Assembly (NCBI GenBank): GCA_025267735.1
Contig: CM046294.1
Span: 5,242,001 to 5,306,000, forward strand
DNA from: Mactra quadrangularis
Taxonomy: Eukaryota > Mollusca > Bivalvia > Venerida > Mactridae
Length of the DNA stretch: 64,000 nucleotides
Direction of reading: 5' to 3'
The translations under genes were made by a program, and so were the position numbers. The notes beneath the pieces were generated by a model. The model was given only the letters and a program-made list of their open reading frames with translations. It ran no database searches and was not told the DNA's origin. Every line of letters begins with the position of its first letter. The stretch's first letter is position 1. Below, in pieces: positions 55,301 through 64,000 of this stretch.

Positions 55301-57589
55301 TCCGCTACATCCACAGTGAATCTCTGGTCACTGGCACCACAAAGAGGGTGTAACATAATAGAACATTAGTCCATATAGTTTCTACCAAGTTTATTTGTTC
55401 TACTAAACATATATGTTACAGCACCCAACACCCAGCCAGGTATTCCCACTCAGTGCTACTCACAGCTGAGTCTCTAGGAACAACCTTCTTCTCTGGCTAG
55501 TAAACTTAAACTCTCCAACTATCCAACTTGATAGTTGTAATATTGGCCCGTCTCAACTTGACCACTGATAATTGATAAGGGTGGACCGTGTTGTTTGGTT
55601 AGTGATATAGTATTATATCACAGTGAGTATGCGAGCTTAAATTCGACCCATTGTTTAATATAACATTGATGTTTGTGCGAGTACCAATACTTGTAACATT
55701 TTGAAATCCTATACAGTCAATTCGCATTATCTCGACTACGCTTGAGTCGACTTTTCGTTGTCTCGATAGAAAATCTAAAGTCCCGATTTTTTCCCTTCTA
55801 TATCTATATGAAAAATGCATGTTTATCTCGATCTTTTTCTCTCGACTTTTTCCATATCTCGATCATAAATTACGGACCAAAACGTTTGTTTTACTCTATA
55901 ATCCTAATGTTTAACTCGACTAGTCAAAGATGTCATCGGCAATCTGACGAGGTGCGAAAAACAACACGCGCCAATCAATTAGCGATCACTCTGTGAAACT
56001 GATACATAGGGGTCAATTTTAATCAACATGTCATTTAACAATAGTGAACTAACAAAGTGACAGCTTTTTGATTGACAGGTGTCACAATTAAATTAATTGA
56101 GCATCGTGGACTCTATACTTGTTACATACGCTTTTTTTATGAAAAAGTATGTATAAAAATAAAATATTAAAAAAACGAAACATCTTTTATATTCCTATAT
56201 TTATTTAATTTCGTTTTTAGTTGATCGATATGTTTATACTCAATTTTAAAGCATACTCTTAATAACTAAAATTTAATCACTCCACGCGCTTCAGAAAAAT
56301 GCTGGTCGGACATAAAGTTGTTAACAACTTGATTATATCTGTTACTACTCAATTTTACTTAGTGATCTTCTTTGTTTGTCGTTTGCAAGACGCGGCAATG
56401 ATAGATTGCTGAACATCTAAGAAAAGCCGACATAGCGTGAGTTGTATGGCGATCAATGACGTCACAACACGCGTTTACACACCCAGGCTTAAATATTTAA
56501 TATAAAATTGTTGACTGGCTACAAATTGTCAAATAAATATACGCTCGATAAGTTTGCTTCATCGAGATATAGTCTGTGTAAAATTAGAAATCAAAAGTAG
56601 ATTTTCGGAAAATACGCAAATTTTTTTTAACTCGTCGAGACGAAACAGCGTCAGAGTGAACATACAACACAACAACTTGGAGTACATTTGTGATATAAAT
56701 AGTAAAATCCTATTTACAGTTGTAATAAAGCAATTATTTTAAACTACACGCTCTGAACAGGTAAAAAGTGCTACTGAAGACCTCAAACTTACCTCCCTTC
56801 ATAAGTTTTGTTTATCTCGACTATTCGTTATCTCGACTATTTTTCAACAGTCCCAACTAAGTCGAGATAACGAGAATTGACTGTATTACTACCCTTAACA
56901 ACCAGACCAACTTATTTACATGGGTTTACACATTCTATATGAATACTTTATGTGCAGACCCTGGCTAGAATTTATACATAAATTAAGTGTCTAGTAGTGA
57001 TATTTAAATACTTGAATAGCAGTTGGGTCATCAATCCTCAATTAGGCTTTGGACTGGCTTTGACCAGGATTCAACTCTAACAGTGTCCAGGGAATTCGAT
57101 GATCCCAAAAACTAGGGAGGAATCCCTGTGATCTTTAGCTGGGGATTCTGTCAGGCTCCCTAAAAAGTTGTACTTTAGTGACTTTGAGTTTCAACCAATT
57201 GCTTAATAAATTTGTGCCTGCAAATCTGCATCTGAAAGTTTTGTAGTTTATTCGAAGAACCCCTGAAATTAAGGTGGAATCCCTATACAACTGACTAGGG
57301 ATTTCTTAAGGATACCTGATAAACAGTGTCAAACTCTTGCCATAAGTTTTAGACTCACTGTCAGGAGTTGTAATCCTTGTACAAGTACTATTTTAGGAAA
57401 ATTTATTTTGTGACATTTTGATGCTTTATTAATAATAGATAATTTTATTTCTTTCAGACATTGGTAGAGTTTGTTAAGAAGAGATCTCTAGAAATTGGTT
57501 TACAATCTAAAACACTTGGTGCTCCTATGGGCTTAGAGCCACGTGGTATTCTAGAAGAAATAAAGAAAGCTTCTAATTCATCGTCATGA
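46352..57589 (+). CDS. MRPL20: MRPL20, mitochondrial ribosomal protein bL20m
   Basis: Exons: 46352-46477, 47513-47699 (contains a 76-bp duplication), 48300-48377, 48807-48872, 57458-57589. Without the duplicated segment every exon is a multiple of three in phase 0, giving 170 aa (human about 149). The start MVFLTL matches MVFLTA. YYGRLRNVYIIGVKVMQKAL parallels the bL20 helix FRGRKNRCYRLAVRTVIRA. Exons 3-4 encode LYSTRIEAACLEHGMD and NRESLANLAIYEPRTF, close to RITAASQEHG and NRKVLADLAIYEPKTF. bL20 binds 23S-type rRNA early in large-subunit assembly. Read straight through, exon 2 meets TAG at 47663 because of the duplication; splicing out 47558-47633 restores the frame. The last intron is about 8.6 kb of nested mobile elements. 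Confidence 0.9.
46708..46940 (+). repeat. tRNA-derived SINE, family C
   Basis: GTTGGTAGCTCAGCAGGATT and GGTTTGAATGG boxes and the family-C body ATATGGAGAAGTTTCCGGCC. Confidence 0.75.
46955..47060 (+). repeat. tRNA-like SINE, family D
   Basis: GGCGATGTGGTAGCGTGTCC and GGTTCAAATCT boxes. Antisense relatives lie at 10664-10770 and 25480-25585 (CTACCA(A/C)(G/A)TCGCTATAA). Confidence 0.7.
47118..47400 (+). repeat. tRNA-derived SINE, family A
   Basis: GGCTAGCTCAGTTGATAG and GGTTCGATTTC boxes followed by the full family-A body. In MRPL20 intron 1, about 110 bp before exon 2. Confidence 0.8.
47520..47671 (+). repeat. Perfect 76-bp tandem duplication inside MRPL20 exon 2
   Basis: Copies 47520-47595 and 47596-47671 both run from ATGGTCGG to AGAGATAC with no mismatch that I can find. 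Seventy-six is not a multiple of three, so the exon is shifted if both copies are retained. Each copy contains one AGGT (AAAGGTAATG). Confidence 0.95.
47558..47633 (+). other. MRPL20: Candidate 76-nt intron created by the duplication
   Basis: From GTAATG in copy 1 to GTAAAG in copy 2, this segment begins GT and ends AG. The flanking exon sequence is AAAG before and GTAATG after. Removing it leaves one copy, 111 exon nt (37 codons) and a phase-0 intron. The donor is reasonable; the pyrimidine tract before the acceptor is poor. Whether it is spliced is not known. Confidence 0.5.
48931..50262. mobile_element. pogo/Tigger-like non-autonomous element, TA target
   Basis: Terminal inverted repeats begin CAGTAAAAGTTC at both ends and carry several TCGAA subterminal motifs. 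TA dinucleotides flank it (48929-48930, 50263-50264). It is 1332 bp with no transposase ORF. TIR style and TA target fit Tc1/mariner-pogo. A foldback element is nested within it. Confidence 0.8.
49447..49610. mobile_element. Foldback element nested in the pogo-like element
   Basis: Arms of about 40 bp (ATTCGTCAACTTTGGTGTAA on the left, its complement on the right) enclose a second inner palindrome around CATGAGTGGCATAGCCATGAGTG. The architecture resembles the element at 38246. Confidence 0.7.
50720..50993 (-). repeat. 3' LTR (in element orientation)
   Basis: 274 bp, TG...CA ends; apparently identical to the other LTR. The left target duplication GTGAG is at 50715-50719. Confidence 0.92.
53492..54796 (-). 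CDS. Retropepsin-like protein of the LTR element (434 aa)
   Basis: The N-terminal third is an aspartic protease of the Ty3/Gypsy type: TLIDSGSC with catalytic Asp near residue 25, and NAILGNDFL near 93-100. Residues about 193-216 (VCIANNSNQTLVLKRGCTLGRI) resemble the segment that follows protease in Gypsy pol, just before reverse transcriptase. Instead of reverse transcriptase, the protein then has a Lys/Asn/Ser/Arg-rich low-complexity tail with no CCHC zinc knuckle. A TAA one codon upstream of ACG-ATG, in frame, closes the ORF, so this ATG is the likely start. It looks intact. Possible roles are processing of a partner element's polyprotein or a cellular activity; neither is shown here. Confidence 0.85.
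   Translation of the reverse strand: MLPGDLTPNSILLNFGNCNVRTLIDSGSCCSLLNHKIFDTLKQKPVLQKSDNNLQTVDGKIIQVVGVAYVKFVLGSSEFEYPFYIVKNTTKNAILGNDFLKEHNCRIFFDINCIIIKNEQVPMQSDNVISSIVRLKQAVNIKPFSAQQVFGKVKQRCNLTENQYEICSIETSFITGAKCNLKYKYAQNNSNVISVCIANNSNQTLVLKRGCTLGRIVHHDYSLQSISVISKGESSYTSPNGQDIDLQRSNRNLPCTKKMRKQHKHAYTLKSKVNKGYQYSKPSSTHNGRKNRQERSYSANNKPLMPTVRSGFTRNKSAHVNNKVIRTNDKSNKHSTDVNKSLCSHFNSKDKRCTVNYQINNKHYNKQRSPNKVMKHQYDNNVMLSTFPICAQPKTSTSPTMINGLMDHNTNDDNSSEADVLMAFLHNLRRQIFK
54958..55191 (-). CDS. Small ORF in the LTR element leader (77 aa), unrecognised
   Basis: It lies between the PBS-like site and the protease ORF. It contains paired Cys residues but no motif I know. It could be a degenerate gag fragment or chance. 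Confidence 0.3.
   Translation of the reverse strand: MQSVMWTEYFSVLQVQHSILSEITCRGHYVTFTVYLDDGVPCLPDEYIKRSVVSTCFEILTYHCKSKLASLIYDGAL
55349..55622 (-). repeat. 5' LTR (in element orientation)
   Basis: 274 bp, TG...CA ends. GTGAG follows directly at 55623-55627. The PBS-like sequence lies immediately below 55349. Confidence 0.92.
55714..56883. mobile_element. pogo/Tigger-like non-autonomous element, TA target
   Basis: The ends read CAGTCAATTC...TTATCTCGAC on both strands, flanked by TA at 55712-55713 and 56884-56885. It is 1170 bp with no long ORF and subterminal TCTCGACT repeats. It lies about 90 bp from the LTR element. Confidence 0.82.
57066..57340. repeat. Relative of the 8286 repeat
   Basis: Shares CCAGGATTCA and the CTAACAGTGTC block with the 8286 element and has several GGAATCCC/GGGATTC motifs. 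It lies about 120 bp before the last MRPL20 exon. Confidence 0.5.
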
Positions 57590-59100
57590 CAACTCTGGGA
57601 ACATTTTACTGTGATTAGACTCTAAGATGAGATAATGTCAGTGTTGTTCTTTGTGTTCAACCATTAGACTACAAACTTTGAAGGGACAAAAGAATGTGTT
57701 TTCTAGTGATTGTTCCAATGCAGAATAGCTTATTCATCTTGAGCCAAAAACTATATTTGTCACCAGGACTCAACACTAATTTTTAAACTAGGTTGTTCAA
57801 ATGGACAGCCAGCTAAATTTGTAACTTGCCTGAATCGTATTTTTAAGCAGGAACAGGTTGCCTGAACCCAAATATGGGTGGTCAGGGGCAATAGGACGAC
57901 CTGTCGAGCCCTGGTCACTAATGGATGGATGATCAAGTACTGTGTGTTGATGTACAAATAGTAACATTGAACAGTTATTGATGAAGTCAGGTCCTCTTGT
58001 ATTGGAATGGGATAAAAAATATGGCATTTTTTGTTTGTGACTTTCAGGGCTGTTGTTTGTACAGCTGCAATATTATCACTTTTAAAACAGGTTTTCTGTT
58101 ACAGTTTCAAGTGGAAATTGAGCTGTGTTGATTGATATTCATAAATGTTTAGTTACGAATATAATATGTCATGACAATTCTTGAATCCTGCAAAGGTTGC
58201 AATCATAAAAAAGTGCCCCTCTCATAAGAAAATATATATATACACATATTCATAGAACTATATATTAGTGGATAATTTTTTTTTAAGACAAGACACTTTC
58301 ATGCTGCAGCCTGTGAATTCATAAGCCATTGATCAATGTTATATTATTGGTTCAATATCTAGAACTATACAGTACCCACCAAATTTTGGAGTCCAAGCAA
58401 ATTTAATGAATATTATAAAATTTATAAACTGCTTTTGATAGAACCATAACTTTTAATATATTTAATATGGTTATGATGAAATGGAAACAAATTTCATGAA
58501 TGCATCACATTTATAAAATTCAGCATCTGATATCTCAAAGCACCCAATACCAAATTACCAATACACTGTATTTTTTTTACTTATACATTCATGTTTTTGG
58601 TTGAATTAATTTTCTTGCCATGCAGTGTTTAGAATTAGTATAAATTGTTGTATAATATATGTATGTATTAGTTGTGTATAGATCTATTTTTTGTTGTTAT
58701 TTGGTGGTTTTTTTATTTAAAGGGAGCTAAGTTTAGCACATTTGTATAGTCTCATATACCATTTATGATGAGTTGTCTCCCTTTCTTTATGACCTCACTT
58801 GATCAAATCTATATTAACTTAGACATTGCTTCACGTATTTCCTTAGTTTATACTTTATTAATATTTTTGTACATACTAAAAAGTGTGTTAAAAACTAAAT
58901 TTGTTTGCCTTGGCCAATGTCTTTTCAATGGAGATCAAATTTTTGTTGAAAAAAAATCCTATACTAATTTAAGTTTTAAGGCCAATAGTTACAATAACTA
59001 CAGTAATTAGTTTGTTTCCAATAGGCAATTAAGTATTTAAATTAAATGCTTAAACATTTACAATGCTTTTTTTCACTCAGTAAATTGTTCATTAAAGGGA
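57590..59100. other. MRPL20 3' UTR and flank
   Basis: No coding sequence. It includes a degenerate hAT-like repeat at about 57763-57915 (CCAGGACTCAACACTAA at the left, GACCTGTCGAGCCCTGG at the right), related to sequence at 6412-6560. Confidence 0.5.
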
Positions 59101-59119
59101 CAGAAAGTACAACTCAGTT

Positions 59120-59315
59120 TATCACACTCTTTTGTTAATATTTCGTTCCACACGCCTTTTTCAAAATATGAAAAATTGAAATTTTTTGTCTACTATGAAT
59201 TGAAATACTTAGTCTACTATAAATTGAAATATTTGTAGTACTATTGTAGACAAATATTTCAATTCTTCATATTTTGAAAAAAGCCTTGGGACCAAAATAT
59301 CAATAAAAGAATGTG
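59120..59315. repeat. Palindromic repeat downstream of MRPL20
   Basis: CACACTCTTTTGTTAATATT...CTTTTTCAAAATATGAA pairs with its inverted copy ending GAATGTG. Around 196 bp, imperfect arms of about 80 bp. Confidence 0.6.
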
Positions 59316-59345
59316 AATGCTGTTCATTTTTTAAGTTTTAAGTTA

Positions 59346-61485
59346 CAGATCTCGGATCGTGCAAGTTTCCGAAATTTGCGTGTATCGTGCGTGTATCATT
59401 CATACCGTGTGCGTGTATAATTCATCGTGTATTTCAATCGTGTAACGTGTAGACCGCTCATCGTGTAAATACACGGTAAAATCGGTCCGAGATATTGTGA
59501 TTTTGCGTTTTATTACCGTGTATCGTGTGCCCGAGATATTGACAAATCCATACGTATAAATGTATTAAATACTTATGCATTGTCGACTAATCATCATCCG
59601 TAAACAAAAAGAAAAACCGCGATTCATTAAGTTGAGTTTAGAATAAATGTTGACTTTGTTTAAACCGGAAATTCCTGTTTAAATGCCGTACGTCGATAAA
59701 CTGCGGCTCATTCCGGACCAATCTCCGGTCAATTAAATTGCGGCCCAACCGAAATGTTGTTACTAAATTAAAATAATCGTTATAATATTATTATATTTAA
59801 AATGTAAACACATGCTTTCATTTATCTTAATCATCAAACATTTTCTTTGTTTGTCAGTGGCTAAAGCGTTTAGTAAACAAACTGTTATAATTGACATCTC
59901 ACTTGGTCAAGAACTCGTTTATCACGACTCTATATGATTAAAAAAAGTCATCATTGTTTTAATTCTTAAAGTAAATTAAATTATTTAGTTTTTACAGTTT
60001 ATTCGTATTATTCCCTCATATTTGCGTATTTATATGTAAAACTTTTTATTTAAATATCGATTTTGTAGTCGGCATAAAATAGTAAGTTAACACGAGGTGT
60101 GTGTACTGTCTTAATACCGCGTCTTCACGCAAGCACTGCATGTAAACGTTTATATCTAATATACATACTACTAAAAAGGCGACCATTATACAATATGACA
60201 TGCTTATATTTTTTTAATCACGCGTAGACTGTGTTTTGAAAAAATATACTAATTCAAAGTATTTTTCACCATGAATGGCTTGAAAATAAAAACAGAGAAA
60301 AAACTTGAAACGTGTATTTCTTTTTCTATCGTGTGGGTTTCGCCTGCTATCGTGTGTGTGGTTTTAAATCTGAATAAAGCCAACTTACAAAGAATGACAT
60401 AAACAATTTTTGACAGTAATGTTATTCTTTATTCTGCAGTTTGTATTTTTGTTATACATCAAGTACTTACATAATTTGTTTGATAAAAAAATATCAATCG
60501 TGTTCTTCTTTGTCTATCGTGTAATGACTGCTCGCCGATCGTGTACCTTTATTTCTACTAAAAATGTCGATATTCAATAAAATAATCTATACTATATGAC
60601 TTGCTTATATTTTTACAATCAAGCTAAGACTGTGTTTAACTTTTGAAACATATACACATACAATTATGACATCTTTTCTCAATGAATGATTTGAAGAAAA
60701 CAAAGGGAAAAAACTTTAAACGTGTATTTCTATCAATCGTGCGAGTTGATCGGCTTTTCGTGGTTTTTAATTCGATTAAAACAAACTTACTAAGAATGAC
60801 ATTAAATTATTTTGACAGTAATAATATTCTTTATTATACAGTTAGTATTTTTGTTGTACACCTTTTACTAATTCAATTTTTATACAAAATATTATCAATC
60901 GTGTTCATTTTTGTCTATCGTGTATAGACTGCCCGCCTATCGTGTACCTTAATTTCTTCTTAAAATGTCGATATTCAATAAATTTATTGATACAATATTA
61001 TATTTTACAATCAAGCTTAACTGTGTAATGAACCAATGTAACATATATAAATTTTTATTTCTTTGTCTATCGTGTGATTTCGAAGTTGACAATCGTGTGC
61101 GTGAATTTAAATTCGATTTAAGCCTACTTGTAACATTTTGTTTTTACGAATTTGAGCAGGTAAACTCGATTTTCAATAAATTTAACAAAACTTATATTGT
61201 TTAGTTACATATTTACGACGAAACAGAAACATTTTTTTTGTTTTCAATCTACATTTGAGACGCATTAATCGTTTAACGTGTCGTCGTTGAAACGTTTTTC
61301 TCTGGGCGAAAAAAGCCGAGGATTTCGAACAATCGTGTTAAACGTGTATCGAGACTCGGAATCGTGTATTTTACCGCAAATCAAGCTATATATCGTGTTC
61401 GTGTATCGTGTAACGTGCAGTCCGTGTTCGTATAACGTGCGTGTACCGTCCGTACCGTGTGACAACTTGCACGTTCCGATATCTG
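59346..61485. mobile_element. Terminal-inverted-repeat element filled with TCGTGT motifs
   Basis: Ends CAGATCTCGGATCGTGCAAG and, inverted, CAGATATCGGAACGTGCAAG, with TA on both sides. 2140 bp. Many copies of (A/T)TCGTGTA and CGTGT crowd both ends. The middle has two to three diverged tandem copies of a unit of about 400 bp beginning near 60192, 60593 and 60990. No transposase ORF is seen. Confidence 0.72.
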
Positions 61486-61680
61486 TATTGCTTTCATTTG
61501 ATATGTTATGTGCTTGTATAATTGCATGTACATATAAAAAAATAAAGTCATGTACACACATGTATTGATAAGTGTGTTTTTTGTTGTGCATTTTCTAATT
61601 GTACTCCCCGTCAGAGAAACAACTTTATCTTTATATATCAGCAGTAGTATTCTATCAATATAAAGGTAGTTAGTATTAAA

Positions 61681-61710
61681 TAGGGCTGTCACGATATACC
61701 GGTATACAGG
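61681..61710. mobile_element. Left end of a hAT-like element, right end not found
   Basis: TAGGGCTGTCACGATATACC has the form of a hAT terminus. The matching end is not in the window; the element is interrupted by the 61794 insertion and may run past 64000. Confidence 0.4.
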
Positions 61711-61793
61711 TATATTGCAATATGCAGCTGCGGCAATACATACGGCGGTACTAAATTAAACGTACCCGTATTTGGCGATATTTTTAATCTTCA

Positions 61794-63752
61794 CAGGCTG
61801 TCAACCAATTCCTATATTCCTATATTATTCCTATATTTTGGGTGTCATTTCTATATTTTCAAAAGTGTTCCTATATTTATACTATATTTTGTCCATCATT
61901 CCTATATTTTTGTAAATCATTCTAATTTGAACATGTCGAGTATGTTTAATTGTTTTATTTCCATATATAATTGAGTATTTTGTATCTGTTTCCTCTTATA
62001 TTGCCTATAAGTTGAATATAGTAAGTGCCTATGATGAGTTGATCTGGTAGGTGGCTGTCAAGTGTCAGTATTCAAGTTGCCCTAACCCTTCGCTACTTAT
62101 GCAACTGTTTTTTAAAAACCCCTCTTGAAAAATTTAGAAGAAATGTTCCTTGTTCAAGTTTTCAAAGTGTTCTATTCAACCTAATTTTATTTTGTAGTCA
62201 ATGTCACTTATTGCCCATTCACTGCAACCTATAAAATACATTGCTAAATTATACCACAAAGTAAAGCAATTGCAAAGGGTATTCCAATATCCTACTCTAC
62301 TTGTAGTTAATTAACGGTACCACTGGTGTGTTATAGATCTCTAAATCTGTCGGCATGCATCCTTCCACTCATTCATTGTATTTCATCAAAAATATAGTTA
62401 CATAGTTATTGAAAGGAAATAAATAAATGAACCTGTTTTTTTTACTGACAGTGCTAAAAATTGTATAGTATGTCCGAAAACATTGTCTAGAATTTTTCTT
62501 AAATGATTAAGAGTGACAAATTTTAGCCTTAGGTTCAAAACTAGCCCTGTTAGGGTGTATTTTTTTCTCTCAATGTAATAGTACATTGTAGTTATTACTT
62601 TAGTAAAACAGTTAAAAATATCTCATGTAACCATTAAGTCAAGAACCTCTATATTTGGCATGCATGGAAAGATCATTTAAGTGACACATTTGATGCCAAA
62701 GGTAACCTCTGTTTAGGCATACTAATTTTCATAAAGAATTTTTTATAGAAGTCTTAAAAAATATTTTGTAAGTAAATTATATTTAGAACTTTCATATTAG
62801 GCTTGCATCATCTACATTGTTCAAAAAGTGAGAGCAAAATTGACAGAATTCACAATCTTAACATAGAACAATTGTTTAAATATTCCTGTATGAAACCATG
62901 TGCCCAGAGCTAGTAGAATTTTTATGTAGCATCATCTTTGGGTGTTCTGGACTACACTGATAATTCAAACATCTTCCCGTTGGAGTCACTGATAAAAAAG
63001 TTGTATGAAATAAGAAAATTGGAAGTCCTCATTTAGTTACTTTGATGAGTAACTATCATGAATCTTTCATTCAGTTTGCTATGACGTATGATGCATTATC
63101 AGTTGATACACTCTGATCATCAGCTCTGTGGATCATAAAAGGCTACTTAAGCTGCTGTAATAAACAGCATGTTTCTGCTTGTATCAGATCAAATGATGGA
63201 AGAATTTATTTTCTCAAGATAGATTTAAAGCCCATATTCCGGGTACCACAATATTTTCATTTATTACACCCAGTTAGTATATATAAAACCTGTCTTTAAA
63301 CAATGAAGTCATTAACATAGAGGGATCGGAGACAAAATAAAATTGTCAAACCATTTTCTTTTAAATTTTACCATTTCTTTAAAAGAGTTATTATTTTGTA
63401 AAACATGCATTAACTCCAAGATAGTTTGTTGATATTATTTTTTTCATTTAGAGGTACATATAGTTTGGTCCATGATGCATTTAGTCATTTGAAGTAATAC
63501 ACCGTTACTGAAACTTGTTTTTATTCAGAACATGTACTTATTCAGTCTTTGTATTTATTCAGAACATGTACTTATTCAGTCTTTGTGCAAAGACAGTATG
63601 TGTTAAGGGACCTGAATGTATTGGAATAAATTCCGAATAATGCTCAAAAGTTCCTATATTTCTACTTGGTTTTCTCTAAAAGTTCCTATGTTTTGAAAAT
63701 AAAATTCCTATATAAATTCCTATATTTTTATCAGTGGTTGGTTGATAGCCTG
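61794..63752. mobile_element. Terminal-inverted-repeat element with TTCCTATAT-rich ends
   Basis: Ends CAGGCTGTCAACCAA and, inverted, CAGGCTATCAACCAACC, flanked by TCTTCA (61788-61793, 63753-63758), a 6-bp duplication. Both subterminal parts repeat TTCCTATATTT. 1959 bp, no credible ORF; it contains a roughly 34-bp tandem duplication near 63521-63588. It is inserted in sequence beginning with a hAT-like end at 61681. Confidence 0.75.
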
Positions 63753-64000
63753 TCTTCATTGAAAAATTCTTCCCTTCGCCAAATGAAAATAGCGAAACGT
63801 CAATTTTCCATGGTCATTCGATGAAAGCTTATGTTCAAAGAATTTGGGTGCGTTTTCTCTAAAATGCCCATTTTTTAGTCAAGTCTACTGCAGGCACTTT
63901 CCCTACTAAGTCCTATAACATTCTTCAATTCTGATCAGTTGCATAAGTTCTTTAAGACAGAAATATTATGCAGCCGCGTCTTTGGTTTGCAAAGCAATTT

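Larger units (their letters stand above)
50720..55622 (-). mobile_element. Complete LTR retrotransposon, apparently non-autonomous
   Basis: Two 274-bp direct repeats (50720-50993 and 55349-55622) start TGTAACAT and end ATATCACA, and look identical base for base. The 5-bp target duplication GTGAG flanks the element (50715-50719, 55623-55627). Transcription runs on the minus strand: just inside the 55349 LTR is a PBS-like TGGTGCCAGTGACC, about nine bases in, and just inside the 50993 LTR is a purine-rich tract (GAAGAAAATGAGTGG). The 4.36 kb interior has one long ORF (retropepsin-like) and about 2.5 kb with no coding potential that I can see; no reverse transcriptase, RNase H or integrase is apparent. 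It sits inside the last MRPL20 intron, antisense to it. Identical LTRs imply recent insertion. Confidence 0.92.

Noticed and set aside
55742..55996. 84-aa frame as a possible transposase
   Set aside because: It lies in the end of a pogo-like non-autonomous element and has no DDE or helix-turn-helix pattern.
61265..61692. Overlapping frames of about 100 aa on both strands
   Set aside because: They fall in the TCGTGT-repeat end of a TIR element and its flank; repeated hexamers keep the frames open.

Overview
The window is nuclear DNA from an intron-rich, AT-rich animal genome. Short conserved exons with GT-AG introns lie in a dense background of DNA-transposon relics and tRNA-derived SINEs. 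Ciliary genes plus this repeat style suggest an invertebrate, probably a lophotrochozoan such as a mollusc; the species cannot be named from sequence alone.

Four host genes are recognisable. (1) CEP104, plus strand, 182-28438: 25 visible exons encoding 817 aa, with the 5' end outside the window. It is a ciliary-tip and centriole protein with a jelly-roll end, coiled coil, TOG domain and zinc fingers. (2) TMEM107, minus strand, 35238-39745: a four-helix ciliary transition-zone protein with two alternative last coding exons. (3) MAIP1-like, minus strand, 44729-46213: a mitochondrial Tim44-like m-AAA protease partner. (4) MRPL20 (bL20m), plus strand, 46352-57589: a mitochondrial large-subunit ribosomal protein. 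CEP104 and TMEM107 are ciliary genes facing tail to tail. MAIP1 and MRPL20 are mitochondrial genes facing head to head, with 138 bp between their start codons.

Layout: 1-28.4 kb is CEP104, its large introns holding SINEs, hAT-like MITEs, a 6 x 41 bp tandem array and trinucleotide repeats. 28.4-35.2 kb is CEP104 3' flank and intergenic DNA with foldback elements. 35.2-39.7 kb is TMEM107. 40.9-43.5 kb is a minisatellite of roughly 60-82 bp units. 44.7-46.2 kb is MAIP1. 46.35-57.6 kb is MRPL20; its 8.6 kb last intron is packed with mobile DNA: a pogo/Tigger-like element with a nested palindrome, a complete 4.9 kb LTR element, and a second pogo/Tigger-like element. 57.6-64 kb is flank dominated by two more terminal-inverted-repeat elements.

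Most interesting observations: a perfect 76-bp tandem duplication inside MRPL20 exon 2 that breaks the frame as read, but contains AGGT and so creates a potential 76-nt intron whose removal restores the frame exactly; a young LTR element with identical LTRs that encodes a retropepsin-like protein but no visible reverse transcriptase or integrase; duplicated terminal exons in TMEM107; and three consecutive CEP104 exons each carrying a TPYDER motif.
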